From contig CM064713.1 in assembly GCA_032717465.1 (NCBI GenBank), positions 439,501 to 503,500 of the forward strand: 64,000 bases of DNA, given 5' to 3'. The position numbers were made by a program, and so were the translations under genes. This document shows positions 10,473-21,580 of this stretch, one piece after another. Numbering within the stretch: the first letter of the stretch is position 1; the number at the start of each line of letters is the position of its first letter. This stretch comes from Coenobita brevimanus (taxonomy: Eukaryota > Arthropoda > Malacostraca > Decapoda > Coenobitidae). The notes beneath the pieces are model-generated. The model saw nothing but the letters and a program-made list of their open reading frames with translations. It did no database searches and was not told where the DNA came from.

Positions 10473-10530
<58 letters not shown>
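10338..10530. repeat. (TG)n and (AC)n in inverted arrangement
   Basis: A TG run at about 10369-10427 is followed by 47 bases of unique sequence and an AC run at 10474-10530. The two runs are complementary and of similar length, so a single strand could form a stem of about 55 bp with a 47-base loop. Confidence 0.95.
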
Positions 10531-10823
<293 letters not shown>

Positions 10824-10899
10824 GAGGTACGCATTTAGAGACCAAACCCCATCAAATGAGTGCAGAACGGAGTAAGGGAGAGGGAGAGGACAAAAAACA

Positions 10900-12290
10900 G
10901 GTATAGCAAAAGATGTAGGTACTCGTAGGTGTAGTAGGTGGGTGTCAGGTGTGTAGGAGGTTGTAAGAAGGTGTGAGTGGGTGTACGAAGGAGTGTAGGT
11001 AGGCATGAGCAGGTGTAAGTGGGTGCAGAAGGGTGTAGATGGGTGTGAGAGGGAGTAGGTGGGTGTGAGAGGGAGTAGGTTGGGGTGGGAGGGTGTAGGT
11101 GTGTGTGGGAGAGGGTAGGTGGGTGTGAGAGGGTGTGGAAAGGTGTGGGAGCTTGTAGCCTAGGCGAGTGTGAGGAGCGTATCTGAAAGGGGAAAAAGAG
11201 GGGGGAACACATTACGTGGAAGAGCCAGAGAAGTAATATTAGATGGTGCAAGTCCTACCTAGCAGAGTGTACCGAGGTGTAAATAAGTGTAGATGAAAGT
11301 GAGAGTGGCTGTAGGCAGGAGATGGAGAGTGATGTCGATGATGATGATGATGATGATAGATATAGGAGTGGATAGATGGTAATGAGTTTAGAAAGCCATA
11401 TGTGTTGGTGTAAGTGTGACAGAATGGGTGTAGAGGATAAGGAGTTATGTAGGTAGGTGTATGACAGGGTGTATGCAGGTGTTAGGATGGAGGTTGGCTG
11501 AGGGGTTGAGGTAAGAACAGGGTGTAGGAAGGTGTAGATGTAGGAAAGTGTAGGTGGGTGTAATAGGGCGTCTTTGTGGAATGGGTTAGGTGGCTATAAA
11601 GATGGTGTAGGTGGGCTGTTGGAGTATGGGAAGATAAGTGACTGTGGGAAAGTGTATGGTGTACATTGGTGGCTATAAATGATGTAGGTGGGAGAAAGTG
11701 GGTGTGGGAGAGTGTTGGTAGATCTGAGTGCCTATAGTCTGGTAGGTGGTGTGGGAATAGGTAGGAAGCAGAGGAAGACTTACAGTAACGTCAATCCACC
11801 ACACGCGGGCAATTAATCCATATAATAATTTTTCATTCCTTCTGCCTTACTCTAGATAATGATCCATGGTAGTTTACATGTAGGTCTTCAGTAGGTAGAG
11901 GAGGGAGGAAAAGACTGGGGAGTATGTAGTTGGGGAGGAAGGTGGGGAGATGGGGAAAGAGGGTAGGTAGGAAGGGCGCCAGGTGAGGGGAGGAAGATGA
12001 GAAGGGTGTGATAGATGGGGAGAGGAAGTAAGTTAGATGCACGGAGTAGTGAGTGGGGGAAATAGGTGTGAGGTGAGAAGTGTATGGTAGGTGAGGGAGG
12101 TAGGGGAGATGGGGTAGGGGAGTAGGTGAGAAGGGTATGTTAGGTGAGGGGAGGTGGGGGGTGAGTATGTGAGAAAGGGATGCTAGGTGGGGGGAGGGGG
12201 GAGTAGGTGAGGACATACTGTATGGGGAAAGTGGAGTAGGTGGGAGAGTGGGAAGGGGGAAGGTGGTGGTTAGGCGGGCAGTAGAGGGAG
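10900..12290. repeat. Degenerate GTGTAGGTGGG field
   Basis: About 1.4 kb of imperfect, G-rich GGGTGTAGGTGGGTGTGAGA units with drifting 10-22 bp periods. A (GAT)n patch lies near 11336-11360 and a less repetitive stretch at 11760-11880. From about 11900 the unit becomes GGGGAGGTGGGGTAGGTGAG. The clustered G triplets allow possible G-quadruplexes. There are no genes. Confidence 0.85.
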
Positions 12291-12296
12291 AATAAT

Positions 12297-12445
12297 TAAC
12301 CTTTTGACCCAGACGATTTTTTATGCTTAAGAATGATCTCTGGACGTCAGGGTGTTAAGGAAGGCTGTATTGAACCCCTCCAGTTCCATAGCTGAAGAAA
12401 ATCGTCCAGAGGTAGCAAGAATGAAGTGAAAAAAGACGACAAAGT
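12297..12445. mobile_element. Family A TTAA-MITE, shortened copy
   Basis: Begins AATTAACCTTTTGACCCAGA. Both inner arms are present (CCAGACGATTTTTTATGC and AAAATCGTCCAGAGGTAGCA). The left third is shorter than in the full copies and the right terminus is eroded. Confidence 0.75.
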
Positions 12446-12506
12446 ATTGGAGGAGGAGAGAGGAAATGGTGATGGGGAGAAAGAGAGACGGGAATGGGGA
12501 TTTAGG

Positions 12507-12508
12507 AC

Positions 12509-12545
<37 letters not shown>
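12507..12545. repeat. (GA)n microsatellite
   Basis: Clean GA run in a purine-rich stretch (12440-12640). Confidence 0.95.
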
Positions 12546-12548
<3 letters not shown>

Positions 12549-12647
12549 GGAATACTCTGAGACGGAAAAGAAGAGACAGGTAAAGAGAGAGATGAAGTGG
12601 AGAAGTAAAAAAAATAAGATGAAGATGGGGATGGGAAGAGAAGATAG

Positions 12648-12856
12648 TCAACCCCTTCACTACGATGATGGATTAATTTAGTTTCTTCTTGCAACCTCCA
12701 GATGATTTCATGTTACATGAAACCTTTGATACTTAAGGAGCTAATGAAGGCCTTAACGAACTTCTCCAATCCTAAAAACCCCAGACAGAATGAAATGGTC
12801 TGAAGGTGACAAGAATGTATTAAGAAGCGGGTCCTGGGGTTGAAGGGATTAATGGG
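12648..12856. mobile_element. Family A TTAA-MITE, full copy
   Basis: The left end is CAACCCCTTCACTACGATGA and the right end is GGGGTTGAAGGGATTAA. The inner arms are TTGCAACCTCCAGATGATTT and AATGGTCTGAAGGTGACAAG. At about 205 bp this is one of the most complete copies and defines the structure: outer inverted ends plus inner inverted arms. Confidence 0.85.
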
Positions 12857-13212
12857 AAGAGAAAGGAATGGTGGATTAAGACGAGAAGAAATAATGGCGA
12901 AGATGCCTGAGTGAAAGGGGAAGTGACTGGTGAAGGGAAGAAGGTAGTAAGGAAGAAGACAAGAGAAGGGAAATTGGTGGAGTAAGATGTGTACTTTTCC
13001 TCATGTCTTCCTCTCTTATTTCCTGTCTTACTCGTTAATTTTTCTGTCCTCCCCTCAGTCTTCCTCTCTTTTATTTTCTGTCATCCTCTTTGCTTTACAT
13101 GTATCTTTCTCTTATCTTTGGTCTTCCTTTCGCAGCTCCTCTGTGTCTTCCTATTTCATCTGTATTCTCTTCTTTAATTCTCCTCTCCTTCATCTTTTTT
13201 CTTCCTCTCCTT

Positions 13213-13261
<49 letters not shown>

Positions 13262-13754
13262 TCCTTCCCTATCTTTAAATTTTAACGTTATTTTTCATCT
13301 CTCATCTCCCTCTCTCAGCTTCTGTCAATCTTCTCTTTCATGTCCAGTCTTCCTTGTCATCTTTAATTTTTCTCTCTCCCATCTCCTTTCTAACTTCCAT
13401 TCTGTCTAATCCCACTCTCATCTCCTTCCTTCCTTTTCATCTTCAATTTTGCACTTTCATCTTTCACTCCCCTCTGTCAGCTTCTGTCTATCTTTCTCGC
13501 TTTCATACCTAGTCGTCTCTTTTATCGCTAATCTTCCTCTCTCTCATTTGCTGCCATCCTCTCTCATCTTCCTTCTGTCTCCTCGATCATAGTCTGTTTT
13601 GCCTTCTCTCATCTTGCAGTCTTTCTCTCCTCTTCTTTCTGTCTTCCACTCTTTTTTTTTTTTTCTTACTGTTGTTTTTGTCATGTCGAACTTTTTCTTT
13701 TTCCTCGTATCAATATTCTTTTTTTTTTTTTTTTACTTCAGGTTTATCTAGTCA

Positions 13755-13760
<6 letters not shown>
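12857..13760. repeat. Purine then CT-rich low-complexity stretch
   Basis: A short purine-rich lead (12857-12985) switches to pyrimidine-rich sequence with repeated CTCTCATCTTC motifs. It includes (TC)n at 13217-13258 and poly(T) runs near 13650 and 13715. Confidence 0.75.

Positions 13761-13765
<5 letters not shown>

Positions 13766-13823
<58 letters not shown>
13766..13823. repeat. (TC)n microsatellite
   Basis: About 58 bases of uninterrupted TC. Confidence 0.95.
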
Positions 13824-13826
<3 letters not shown>

Positions 13827-14244
13827 GGCTTAAGAATTGGCCTCAAAGGAACGATATGATCTCTGGGAAATTTTTTGTGGTGAGTGTAGGCGGTCTTGAG
13901 GGTGTAGGGAGGTGTAGGTAGTTAAGGAGTGGTGTAGGTGGTGGTAGGTAGGCTCGGGGGGGCTGTAAGTAGATGTAAGCAGGTGGAAAAAACTCTGTAA
14001 GTGTATCTGGGTGTAGGTAGGGGAAATAGATGCAAATGGGTGGAAGGGGGCCTGTTGCGTGGGTGTAATTGGGTGTGCTTGGGGGAAATAGGCTTTGTGA
14101 GTGTAGTTGGGTGTAGACGGGATGGAAGTAGGCATAGGTAGGTGGGTGGATAGGGCAAAGTTGGGTGTAGGTGGGTGGAAAGGGTTGTGCAAGTGGGTGT
14201 GGTTGGGTGTGGGTAGGGGAAGAGGCTGCAGGTGAATGATAAGG
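13824..14244. repeat. Second GTGTAGGTGG field
   Basis: Degenerate G-rich units of the type GGGTGTAGGTGGGTGG, with TTGGGTGT and GGTGGAAAGG variants. It resembles the 10900-12290 field in unit and strand. Confidence 0.8.
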
Positions 14245-14321
14245 TGGTAAAGGTGAACAGAATCGTCAGGTGGGAGTGAGATTAAATTTTGTAAAGGCAT
14301 CATCGTGCTGAAGTGGTTAAC
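14245..14321. mobile_element. Family A TTAA-MITE, right half
   Basis: AATCGTCAGGTGGGAGTGAG, then GGCATCATCGTGCTGAAGTG, then GTTAAC. The left part is missing; the GTGTAGG field lies where it should be, so that field may have expanded into or replaced it. Confidence 0.7.
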
Positions 14322-14342
14322 TCACCTTTACTTTTCCTCTGC

Positions 14343-14600
14343 CGCTGATGAGTCTAAACGTGGTGGCGCTGTGCATTCTAGGTGGAACAGATGCGGCGTC
14401 CACCCGAGAGCCATTTTCCTTAAATTTCTCTCAGCCTTGCCGTGGGAAGGAGCCCTGGTTGGACCCTGGCGAGGCGTTGTCTATCACGTACGGATGCCGG
14501 TTCCCTGCAAGGTGTACGTGATATAGAGGCAGTTGCTTACCTGTGGTCGACGGGTTTTCTCGGCCAGACAGACCAAGGTTAAGCAGCAACAACAAATTTT
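14343..14600 (+). mobile_element. Family D SINE-like element, copy 1
   Basis: It shares ordered blocks with 39734-39998, 42125-42340 and 58901-59180: a GTGGTGGCGC block, GCGGCGTCCACCC, GCCTTGCCGTGGGAAGGA, CCCTGGCGAGGCG, CTTACCTGTGGTCGACGGGT, GGCCAGACAGACCAAGGTTAAGC, and a CAACAACAAA tail. Length is about 255 bp. The open frame 14305-14526 is fortuitous. Confidence 0.75.
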
Positions 14601-14665
14601 CCTCATTTCCTCCGATTTCACTTCACATTTCACTTCAGTCCCTCTCATTGGCTGTCTTCCTTAGT

Positions 14666-14860
14666 TAACCTCTTCACTGCGATGGCGTCTGTTGTTCATT
14701 CTTGCTGTTTCCACGCGACTGTACTCAGATCAGGAGAGTTAGTTGGTAGTTTAGGTGTTAATGAAGGCTGTATATGTCCTTCAGGTTGTACACGTGTGCT
14801 TCGTGCTGAATAAAATCGTCAGGAGATAAACAGCAATAAGATCAAGATGACGGTCTCTCC
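14666..14860. mobile_element. Family A TTAA-MITE, near-full copy
   Basis: Left end AGTTAACCTCTTCACTGCGA. Centre GTTAATGAAGGCTGTATATG. Right inner arm AATAAAATCGTCAGGAGATA. The right end, AGATGACGGTC, is eroded. It lies 65 bp downstream of the family D copy. Confidence 0.75.
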
Positions 14861-14875
14861 TTTATCCTGCCTCAC

Positions 14876-14878
<3 letters not shown>

Positions 14879-14918
<40 letters not shown>

Positions 14919-15120
14919 CTTCTTTCTTTTACTCTGTAACATCCTTACTCTCTCACTTCACGCTCAACTCTCTATTCCTATTCCTCTCCTCACGTTACTC
15001 TCTCTCACCCTCTATCCCTTTCTCTCATTCACCCAGTTCCATCTTCACTCATCCTCACTCACCTCTCACTTTCCCTCATCTCTCTCTCTCTCTCTCTATT
15101 TATTTATTTCCCTCAATCTT
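14879..15120. repeat. (TC)n and CT-rich stretch
   Basis: (TC)n at 14879-14911, then CTCACTCTCT-type sequence, a second short (TC)n near 15080-15098 and TTTATTTATTT. Confidence 0.85.
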
Positions 15121-15830
15121 TTATTTAAATGAGGTAATATTTCGAGGAGAATTTGTCACATATAAGGAGAGAGAGAGAGGGGGGGGGAGGTTAGTGAGTA
15201 AAAGTGTAGAGCGAAGAAATTTAAGAGAGAGAGTGAATTAGAGAGAGTGTGAAAGTGAGAGAGTGAGTTGCTTTATGGTGCCCCACACTTAGTCCTGGTA
15301 TGTACCCCCCCATCTATGTCTGTCTGTGTGTGGGGGGTTGAGAGAGAGAGAGAGAGAGGAAGAAAGAAGGGTTACTTTATGAGGGGGAAGAATGAGAGGC
15401 GTAGTGTGAGAGAAGAGTGAGGGGAGGAGGATGGGGAGAGTGAGGGGAGGTAAGGGGAGGGGGAGAGTGAGGGGAGGAGGATGGAGGAGAATGAGGGGGG
15501 TGAGGGGAGGGGAAGGGGGAGTGAGGGGCCAAAATTGTCGTCAGGAGGGGAGGGGAAAGGAGAGGGGAGGGTGAGGGGGAAGGAAGACAGTGGGAAGAGG
15601 TATTAAGGGAGAGAATTAGAAGGAAGGGGGGCGTGTAGGGGAGGGGGGCGAGAGTTTAAATTAAGCAATAGGGAGCAATGTACTGTAGAGAGAAGAGGGG
15701 GAGAGGGGGAGGGAGACGGGGAGGGAAGAAAATAGGGAAGAGGGTTAACGGGGAGAGATGGAGAGTAACGAAGGAAAAGGAAAGATGGGAATGAGTCAGA
15801 GAAATGGACATGAAAATATAAAGACAAGAG
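15121..15830. repeat. Purine-rich GAGGGGAGG tract
   Basis: About 650 bases dominated by GAGAGA (15165-15260, 15338-15360) and GAGGGGAGGAGGATGGGGAG units (15410-15640). It is strongly G-rich and a plausible G-quadruplex or triplex former. No period is stable for more than two or three units. Confidence 0.8.
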
Positions 15831-16030
15831 GGAAGGCATGTGTATGTATGTATAGATATATGAATGTTTGTACGTAAGAAAAAAAATAGAATTATACAAA
15901 GGAAAGGCATATGTATGTATGTATGTAAGAATGTATTTATGTATGTATTGTAGGTATATATGTATGTATGTGTATGTATGTGTACATGTTTGTATGTATG
16001 CATGTATGTATGTATGTATGTATGTACAAA
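15831..16030. repeat. (ATGT)n-type tetranucleotide repeat
   Basis: GTATGTATGTATG runs at 15838-15870, 15908-15990 and 16000-16026, separated by short A-rich breaks. Confidence 0.9.
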
Positions 16031-16033
16031 GAA

Positions 16034-16317
16034 TTTAACCCCTTCTATATGAGGATGCATTTAGTTATATTCTTGTCACCCATTTATGATTTTATGTATG
16101 TTATAGTTTTTTTTTTTTTGTTTACAATGAATGATGATGGATGATATGGATGATGATGATTTCGATGATGATGATGATTAATGATGATGTAGATGATGGT
16201 GGTGGTGATGATGCTGATGATGATGGATGCTCTGTTTAACCTGTCCATCTCAAATAAGTCTCTCCTAAACTGAATAAAAATCTTGTGGTAGTTGACAGAA
16301 ATGTGAAGGAGTTAAAA
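16034..16317. mobile_element. Family A TTAA-MITE enlarged by internal (GAT)n
   Basis: Left end TTTAACCCCTTCTATATGAG. Right part AACTGAATAAAAATCTTGTG, then GTGAAGGAGTTAAAA. The centre holds about 100 bases of GATGATGAT repeats at 16120-16225, so a microsatellite has grown inside the element. Confidence 0.75.
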
Positions 16318-16800
16318 GTAGATATGGTTGGTGTTTGAGAAGGAAGAACAGTGGAAATGTTGGAGAAAAAGAAAGAAATGAAGGAAAGAAGGAAGAATGG
16401 AATGGAAGAAGGAAGGAAGGGAGGAAAAGGAAAGGAAATAAGGAAGAAAGAAGGGATATGAAGAGTAAAAAGTGAGGAATGAAAACAAAAAGGGTGAAGG
16501 AAAGGTGGTTAAGGAGTGGAAGAAAGGGACATTAAGAAGGAGGAGGAGGAAAGAGGGCAGCAACGAAGATGGAGGAGGAGGAGGGGGAAAAACGAAAGTA
16601 ACGAAGATGGAGGAAGATAAGGAGAAAGTAGAAAGTGCAGAGGGAGGGAGAGGAGACTGAAGAGTGGGGACTGGGAAGGAGAGGTGTGATTTAGAGGGAG
16701 GGAAGGAGAGGTAGAGAGGACGTAGAAGGAACCGAAGTAAAATATAACGTAGGAAGTAAAGGAAAGGGTGACGGACACAAGGACACAGAGTAAGGTTAAT
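16318..16800. repeat. Purine-rich (GGAAG/GAGGA) tract
   Basis: G/A-dominated + strand with GGAAGGAAGG, GGAGGAGGA and AAGATGGAGGA motifs. No genes. Confidence 0.8.
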
Positions 16801-16865
16801 AAAGGAAAGCATATGTAGAGTCATCCTTGCCTTGCTACAGTGAAATCTAAGTGGTCATGCGGCCT

Positions 16866-16867
<2 letters not shown>

Positions 16868-16931
<64 letters not shown>
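16868..16931. repeat. (CA)n microsatellite
   Basis: About 64 bases of uninterrupted CA. Confidence 0.97.
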
Positions 16932-16933
<2 letters not shown>

Positions 16934-17017
16934 GGTACGTATCCAGAAATACTCATATTCGTATACTCATATACATGCATACATACTTGTATGCATAAAC
17001 ACATACATACATAATAG

Positions 17018-17774
<757 letters not shown>

Positions 17775-17962
17775 ATTTCACCCAGAAGACGTTTTTATCA
17801 TTTCATTCTTCCAGTCTCTAGATGATAAAATACAGCTTAGAGGAGAAATTTCCATGTATCTTTCATTGACCCGTTCATACCTACAAATGCTTCAGTAAAA
17901 AATAAATGGGTGATAGCCTCATTAATCTGCAAAATCAGTCATCGCAGTGAAGGGGTAAGAGT
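17775..17962. mobile_element. Family A TTAA-MITE, diverged copy
   Basis: Left end TTTCACCCAGAAGACG. The centre keeps TCATTCTTCCAGTCTCTAGA and GATAAAATACAGCTTAGAGG. Right end GTCATCGCAGTGAAGGGGTAAG. The TTAA flanks have decayed. Confidence 0.7.
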
Positions 17963-18088
17963 ACAGCGTTTGATTACATATGGATTTAAATAGGAATGGA
18001 ATAAAATAATCACAATAATCGCTTGTCACTTATCTTAAACTACTGTATCCATGAATAGTTAGATTCGTAGGTTGCTGTAGTATAATGA

Positions 18089-18089
<1 letters not shown>
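17963..18089. other. AT-rich spacer
   Basis: About 125 bases with no recognised feature. Confidence 0.4.

Positions 18090-18159
<70 letters not shown>
18090..18159. repeat. (TC)n(AC)n compound microsatellite
   Basis: TC to about 18108, then CA to about 18158. Confidence 0.97.
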
Positions 18160-18162
<3 letters not shown>

Positions 18163-18179
18163 CATAATTAGTTAGGTGG

Positions 18180-18711
18180 AAATTACCTCTTTTAAGTAGG
18201 TGTGAAGGAGGGAGGGAGGGGGCGGAGGGAAGGAGGGACAGAGAGGAGGTGGAGTGAGGAAAGAGGGAGAGAGGGAAAGGAAGGGAAGGAGGGGGCGGAA
18301 GGAAGGAGGGACTGAGAGAAAGTGGAGGAGTTTGAGGAAAGAGAGAAGGAGAGAAGGAAAGGAAAGGGGGAGGAGGAAGGGCAAAGGGAAGATAGGAGGG
18401 TTGGAGAGATGGTGAAGAGGTGAGAGGAAAGATTGGAGAAGAAAAGGAAAGGAAGAGGGTAATATACTGAAGTTGGTGAGAAATATAAATGCGTAGATGG
18501 GAATAAGAGTTGGATTGATGATGATGATGATGATTGTTAGGCGAGAGAGAAAGGAGGAGGCAAGAAAAAGATGGCTTGAAAGGAGGAGTGAAAGGGAGTG
18601 GAGGAAAGACGATAGATGTAAAGAAAATAAAGAAAGGAGTAAAGGAGAGATAGGGAGGAGGGAGTGAAGTAAAAATGGAAGGGAAAAAAAAAGATAGGTC
18701 TCAAGTAAATA

Positions 18712-18751
<40 letters not shown>

Positions 18752-18790
18752 ACGACAGGAAGAAGGATGGAAAGAATTAAGCAGTGAAAG
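18180..18790. repeat. Purine-rich tract with (GA)n
   Basis: GGAGGGAGGGGGCGGAGGGA occurs near 18208, and a related GGAAGGAGGGGGCGGAAGGA near 18280, so a local duplication of about 75 bp is likely. (GAT)n lies near 18515-18535 and (GA)n at 18715-18748. Confidence 0.8.
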
Positions 18791-18792
18791 CA

Positions 18793-19012
18793 GTTAACCC
18801 TTTCAGTCACGCGCCGTCTTTTCCATTTCATTTGTAAAACTTCTAAAAATAAAACAAAAATCTACTTCACCTATTTTTTTAAACTGATGAGGGTCAGTAC
18901 AGCGTTCAGTGACCACTTCAGTACGAGAGGCATTTCTTAAGATATACAAAAATCGCTTAGAAATAGCAAGGCTAAAGGCAAGAAGTATGTCTGAAGGTGG
19001 TTGGAGTTAATG
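18793..19012. mobile_element. Family A TTAA-MITE, full-length copy
   Basis: Left end GTTAACCCTTTCAGTCACGC. Internal TIR-like motif CCACTTCAGTACGAGAGG at about 18913. Right end GTCTGAAGGTGGTTGGAGTTAA. TTAA is present at both ends. Confidence 0.75.
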
Positions 19013-19858
19013 CGATGGAAAGAAGAGAAGGATTGGAGTGAGTTACCTGGAGAGAAGTATGATGGAAAGATGGAAAGAAGGACAAGGGAAGGGAAAGCAT
19101 GACGTGTGAAGAAAGATCGAGGAGGAAAGAATGAAAATAGAAGAAACTTGGAGATAAAAGAAGTGAAATAATTAGAGGGGAAAATAAAAGATGATGGAGG
19201 GTAAGAGAAGGAAAGAGGAAGAGAGAAAAACTGGAGAAGAGAATGAGTAAAGAAAGGAAAAAGGAAAGAATGAATTAAGGACAAATAGGAGAGACTATGA
19301 AAAACAAGGAAAAAAGAGTGAATGAGGAGAGGAAAGAAAGAGATGACGAAAGGAAGGAAAATAAGGAAAGATGAAGAGAATGAGGATGGGAGGAATGAGA
19401 GAATGAAAAGTAGAAGGAAAAAATAGTGTAGAAGAAGGAAAAAGGAAGAAATGGAGAGAGAGAGAGAGAATAACAGGAGAAAGGAGAAGGAGAGGAAGGA
19501 ACTAAAGGAGAGAAAGAGAAGAGGAAGACTAAAGTAGAAGTGAGGTAAGAAGATAAAACTGAAGGAATAAGAGGAAGGAAATATAAGAAAAAATGAGGAG
19601 AGAGAGAGAAAAATGGAGAGAAGGGGGAGGGGAAGTGAAAAAAAGAAGAGGAGGAGGAGGAGAGGAAAGAGAAAGTGGAGGGGCAGAAGAAAGGGAGAAA
19701 ATAAGTGACTGAAGAGAGGAAGGAAAAAATGAAGGAATGTGAAGAATAAAGGAAGGACATAAAATAGGCGTTAAAATGGTAAAGAATGAAGGAAGGAACG
19801 AAGGAAGAGAAGGAGGGAAGGCGTTTATGACCGGATGTGAAGGGAGTGCGCGGAGCTT
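19013..19858. repeat. Polypurine tract (GAAGGA)
   Basis: About 850 bases of G/A-dominated + strand (AAGGAAAGAAGGA, GAGGAGGAGGAGAGG). At about 19858 it flips abruptly to polypyrimidine. The long minus frame across it is F/S/L-rich and not a credible protein. Confidence 0.85.
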
Positions 19859-20827
19859 GTGGCTGACCCTCCCTTCCTTCTTTCACTCCTTCATTCACGC
19901 TCCTTCACTCCTTCCTTCACACCTTCCTTCACGCCTTCCTTCACTCATTCATTCACATCTTCCTTCACACTTTCATTCACGCGCTCCTTCATTCCTTCAT
20001 TCGTGCCTTCCATCATTCCTTCAGTCACGCCTTACCTCGCTTCCTCCTTCAGTTCCTCCTTCACACCTTCCTTCACCCCATTCATCCTTCGTCCTTCATT
20101 GATTCATTTTTTTTCAGTTCCTTGCCTCACTCTGTATCGCCCTTTTTTTTTTTCATTCATTCTTTCAAAATATTACATCTTCCTTCAGTTTTTCACACCT
20201 CACTTCCTTTCATTCTTTCCTTCATATTTCACTTATTCCTTCATTCTTCCACCGTTCTTCATTTTTAATACCACATATTGTTTCCTTCATTTTCCTTCTT
20301 TCACTCCTTCATGCTTCTCTCCCTTTTTTCTTCACTCCCTTTCCTTCACTCTTTCCCCCCTTCCTTCACTTTCCGACCTTCCTTCACTCCTGTCTTCTTT
20401 CTTCATTCATATTTTGCGCTAATTCCTTCACCCTTCTTCTTTCCTTCACTTCGTTCTTCCTACTTTATTTTCCATTTTTTTAATTGTTCACTTATTTTCT
20501 CCTTCGTTCAGTTAATTCGTTTATTTCTCTATTTCTTCATTCATTCTTTCGTTTTTCACACTTTCCTTCACTTTCCTTCATTCACTCATTCATTCCCCAG
20601 AACTTTCCGAGATTATTTCACAACCTTTTATTGTCTCTTCACTTCATTTCTTCATTCAGTACGTCTCTTAACTTCTCTTCCTTCACTCCATTCACCTCTT
20701 CTCTTCCCCATTTTTCTTCTCTTACCTTAATTCATTTTTTATATTCTCTCTCTCTCTTCCATAAATCAGTCTCTCTCTCCTTCCCTTCTTTTCTTTCCTT
20801 TCTTATTCGCTTTCGTTTACCTGTTCA
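19859..20827. repeat. Polypyrimidine CTTCCTTCACTCCTTCATTC field
   Basis: Degenerate 4-bp-based repeat (TTCA/TTCC) with 12-16 bp sub-units (CCTTCCTTCACGCCTTCC), grading into T-rich sequence after 20110. It is the mirror counterpart of the preceding purine tract. Confidence 0.85.
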
Positions 20828-20828
20828 T

Positions 20829-20879
<51 letters not shown>
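20828..20879. repeat. (TC)n microsatellite
   Basis: Clean TC run at the end of the pyrimidine field. Confidence 0.97.
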
Positions 20880-20880
<1 letters not shown>

Positions 20881-20962
20881 CCCGTGCCTCAATATATAGA
20901 AGGATGAGAGCCCATCAATGTAAACTTTGTCTCTATATAAAGCCAAGAGGCCGTGGGTCGTG
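20880..20962. other. Short unique island
   Basis: About 80 bases (CCCGTGCCTCAATATATAGA ... CCAAGAGGCCGTGGGTCGTG) separating opposite strand-asymmetric tracts. No recognised function. Confidence 0.4.
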
Positions 20963-21580
20963 ATGGCTTGCGGAGAGAGGAAGGAAGGAAGGAAGGAGAG
21001 AGGGAGGAAGGAAGGAAAGAGGGAAGGAGAGAGGAAGGAAGGAGGGAAGGAGAGAGGGAGACAGGAGGGATGGAGAAATGGATGAAGGTTGTGGAGCGAG
21101 AGGAAGGAAAAGGATGTGGAGCGAGAGGAAAGAAGGAAGGAGAGAGTGAGAGAGAGTGAGAAGAGGGAGGGAGAGAGGGTGAGAGGAAGAAGAGATGAAG
21201 GATGCGAGGAAAAAGGAAGGAAGGAGGGAAGGAGAAAGGAAGAGAGGAGGGAAGGCTAGAGGGAGATAGGAGGGAAGGAGAGAGGATGAGAGGACAGGAG
21301 GAGAGAGGGATGAAGGATGAGATGATGAAAAATGTGACGGAGTATGAGAAGAATAGGAATAGGGAAGAAGAGAGGAAAGGAAAGCATGGAGAGAGAGAGA
21401 GAGAGAGAGAGTAATGAAAAGCAAACAGATAAGGAAGAAGAAAAGAGAGAAGGGAATGTGAGAAAGATTTATAGGAAGGGAAGAAAGGTGAGAAGCAGAA
21501 TAAGGAAGTGATGGATGGAAGGGAAGGAAAAATAGGAAGGAAAATAAAGGAGGAAGTAAAAGGAGGAAAAGACGAGTAGT
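20963..21580. repeat. Polypurine GGAAGGAAGGGAGAGA tract
   Basis: About 600 bases of GGAAGGAGGGAAGGAGAGAGG units with local periods of about 27-30 bp, and (GA)n at 21388-21411. Confidence 0.85.
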
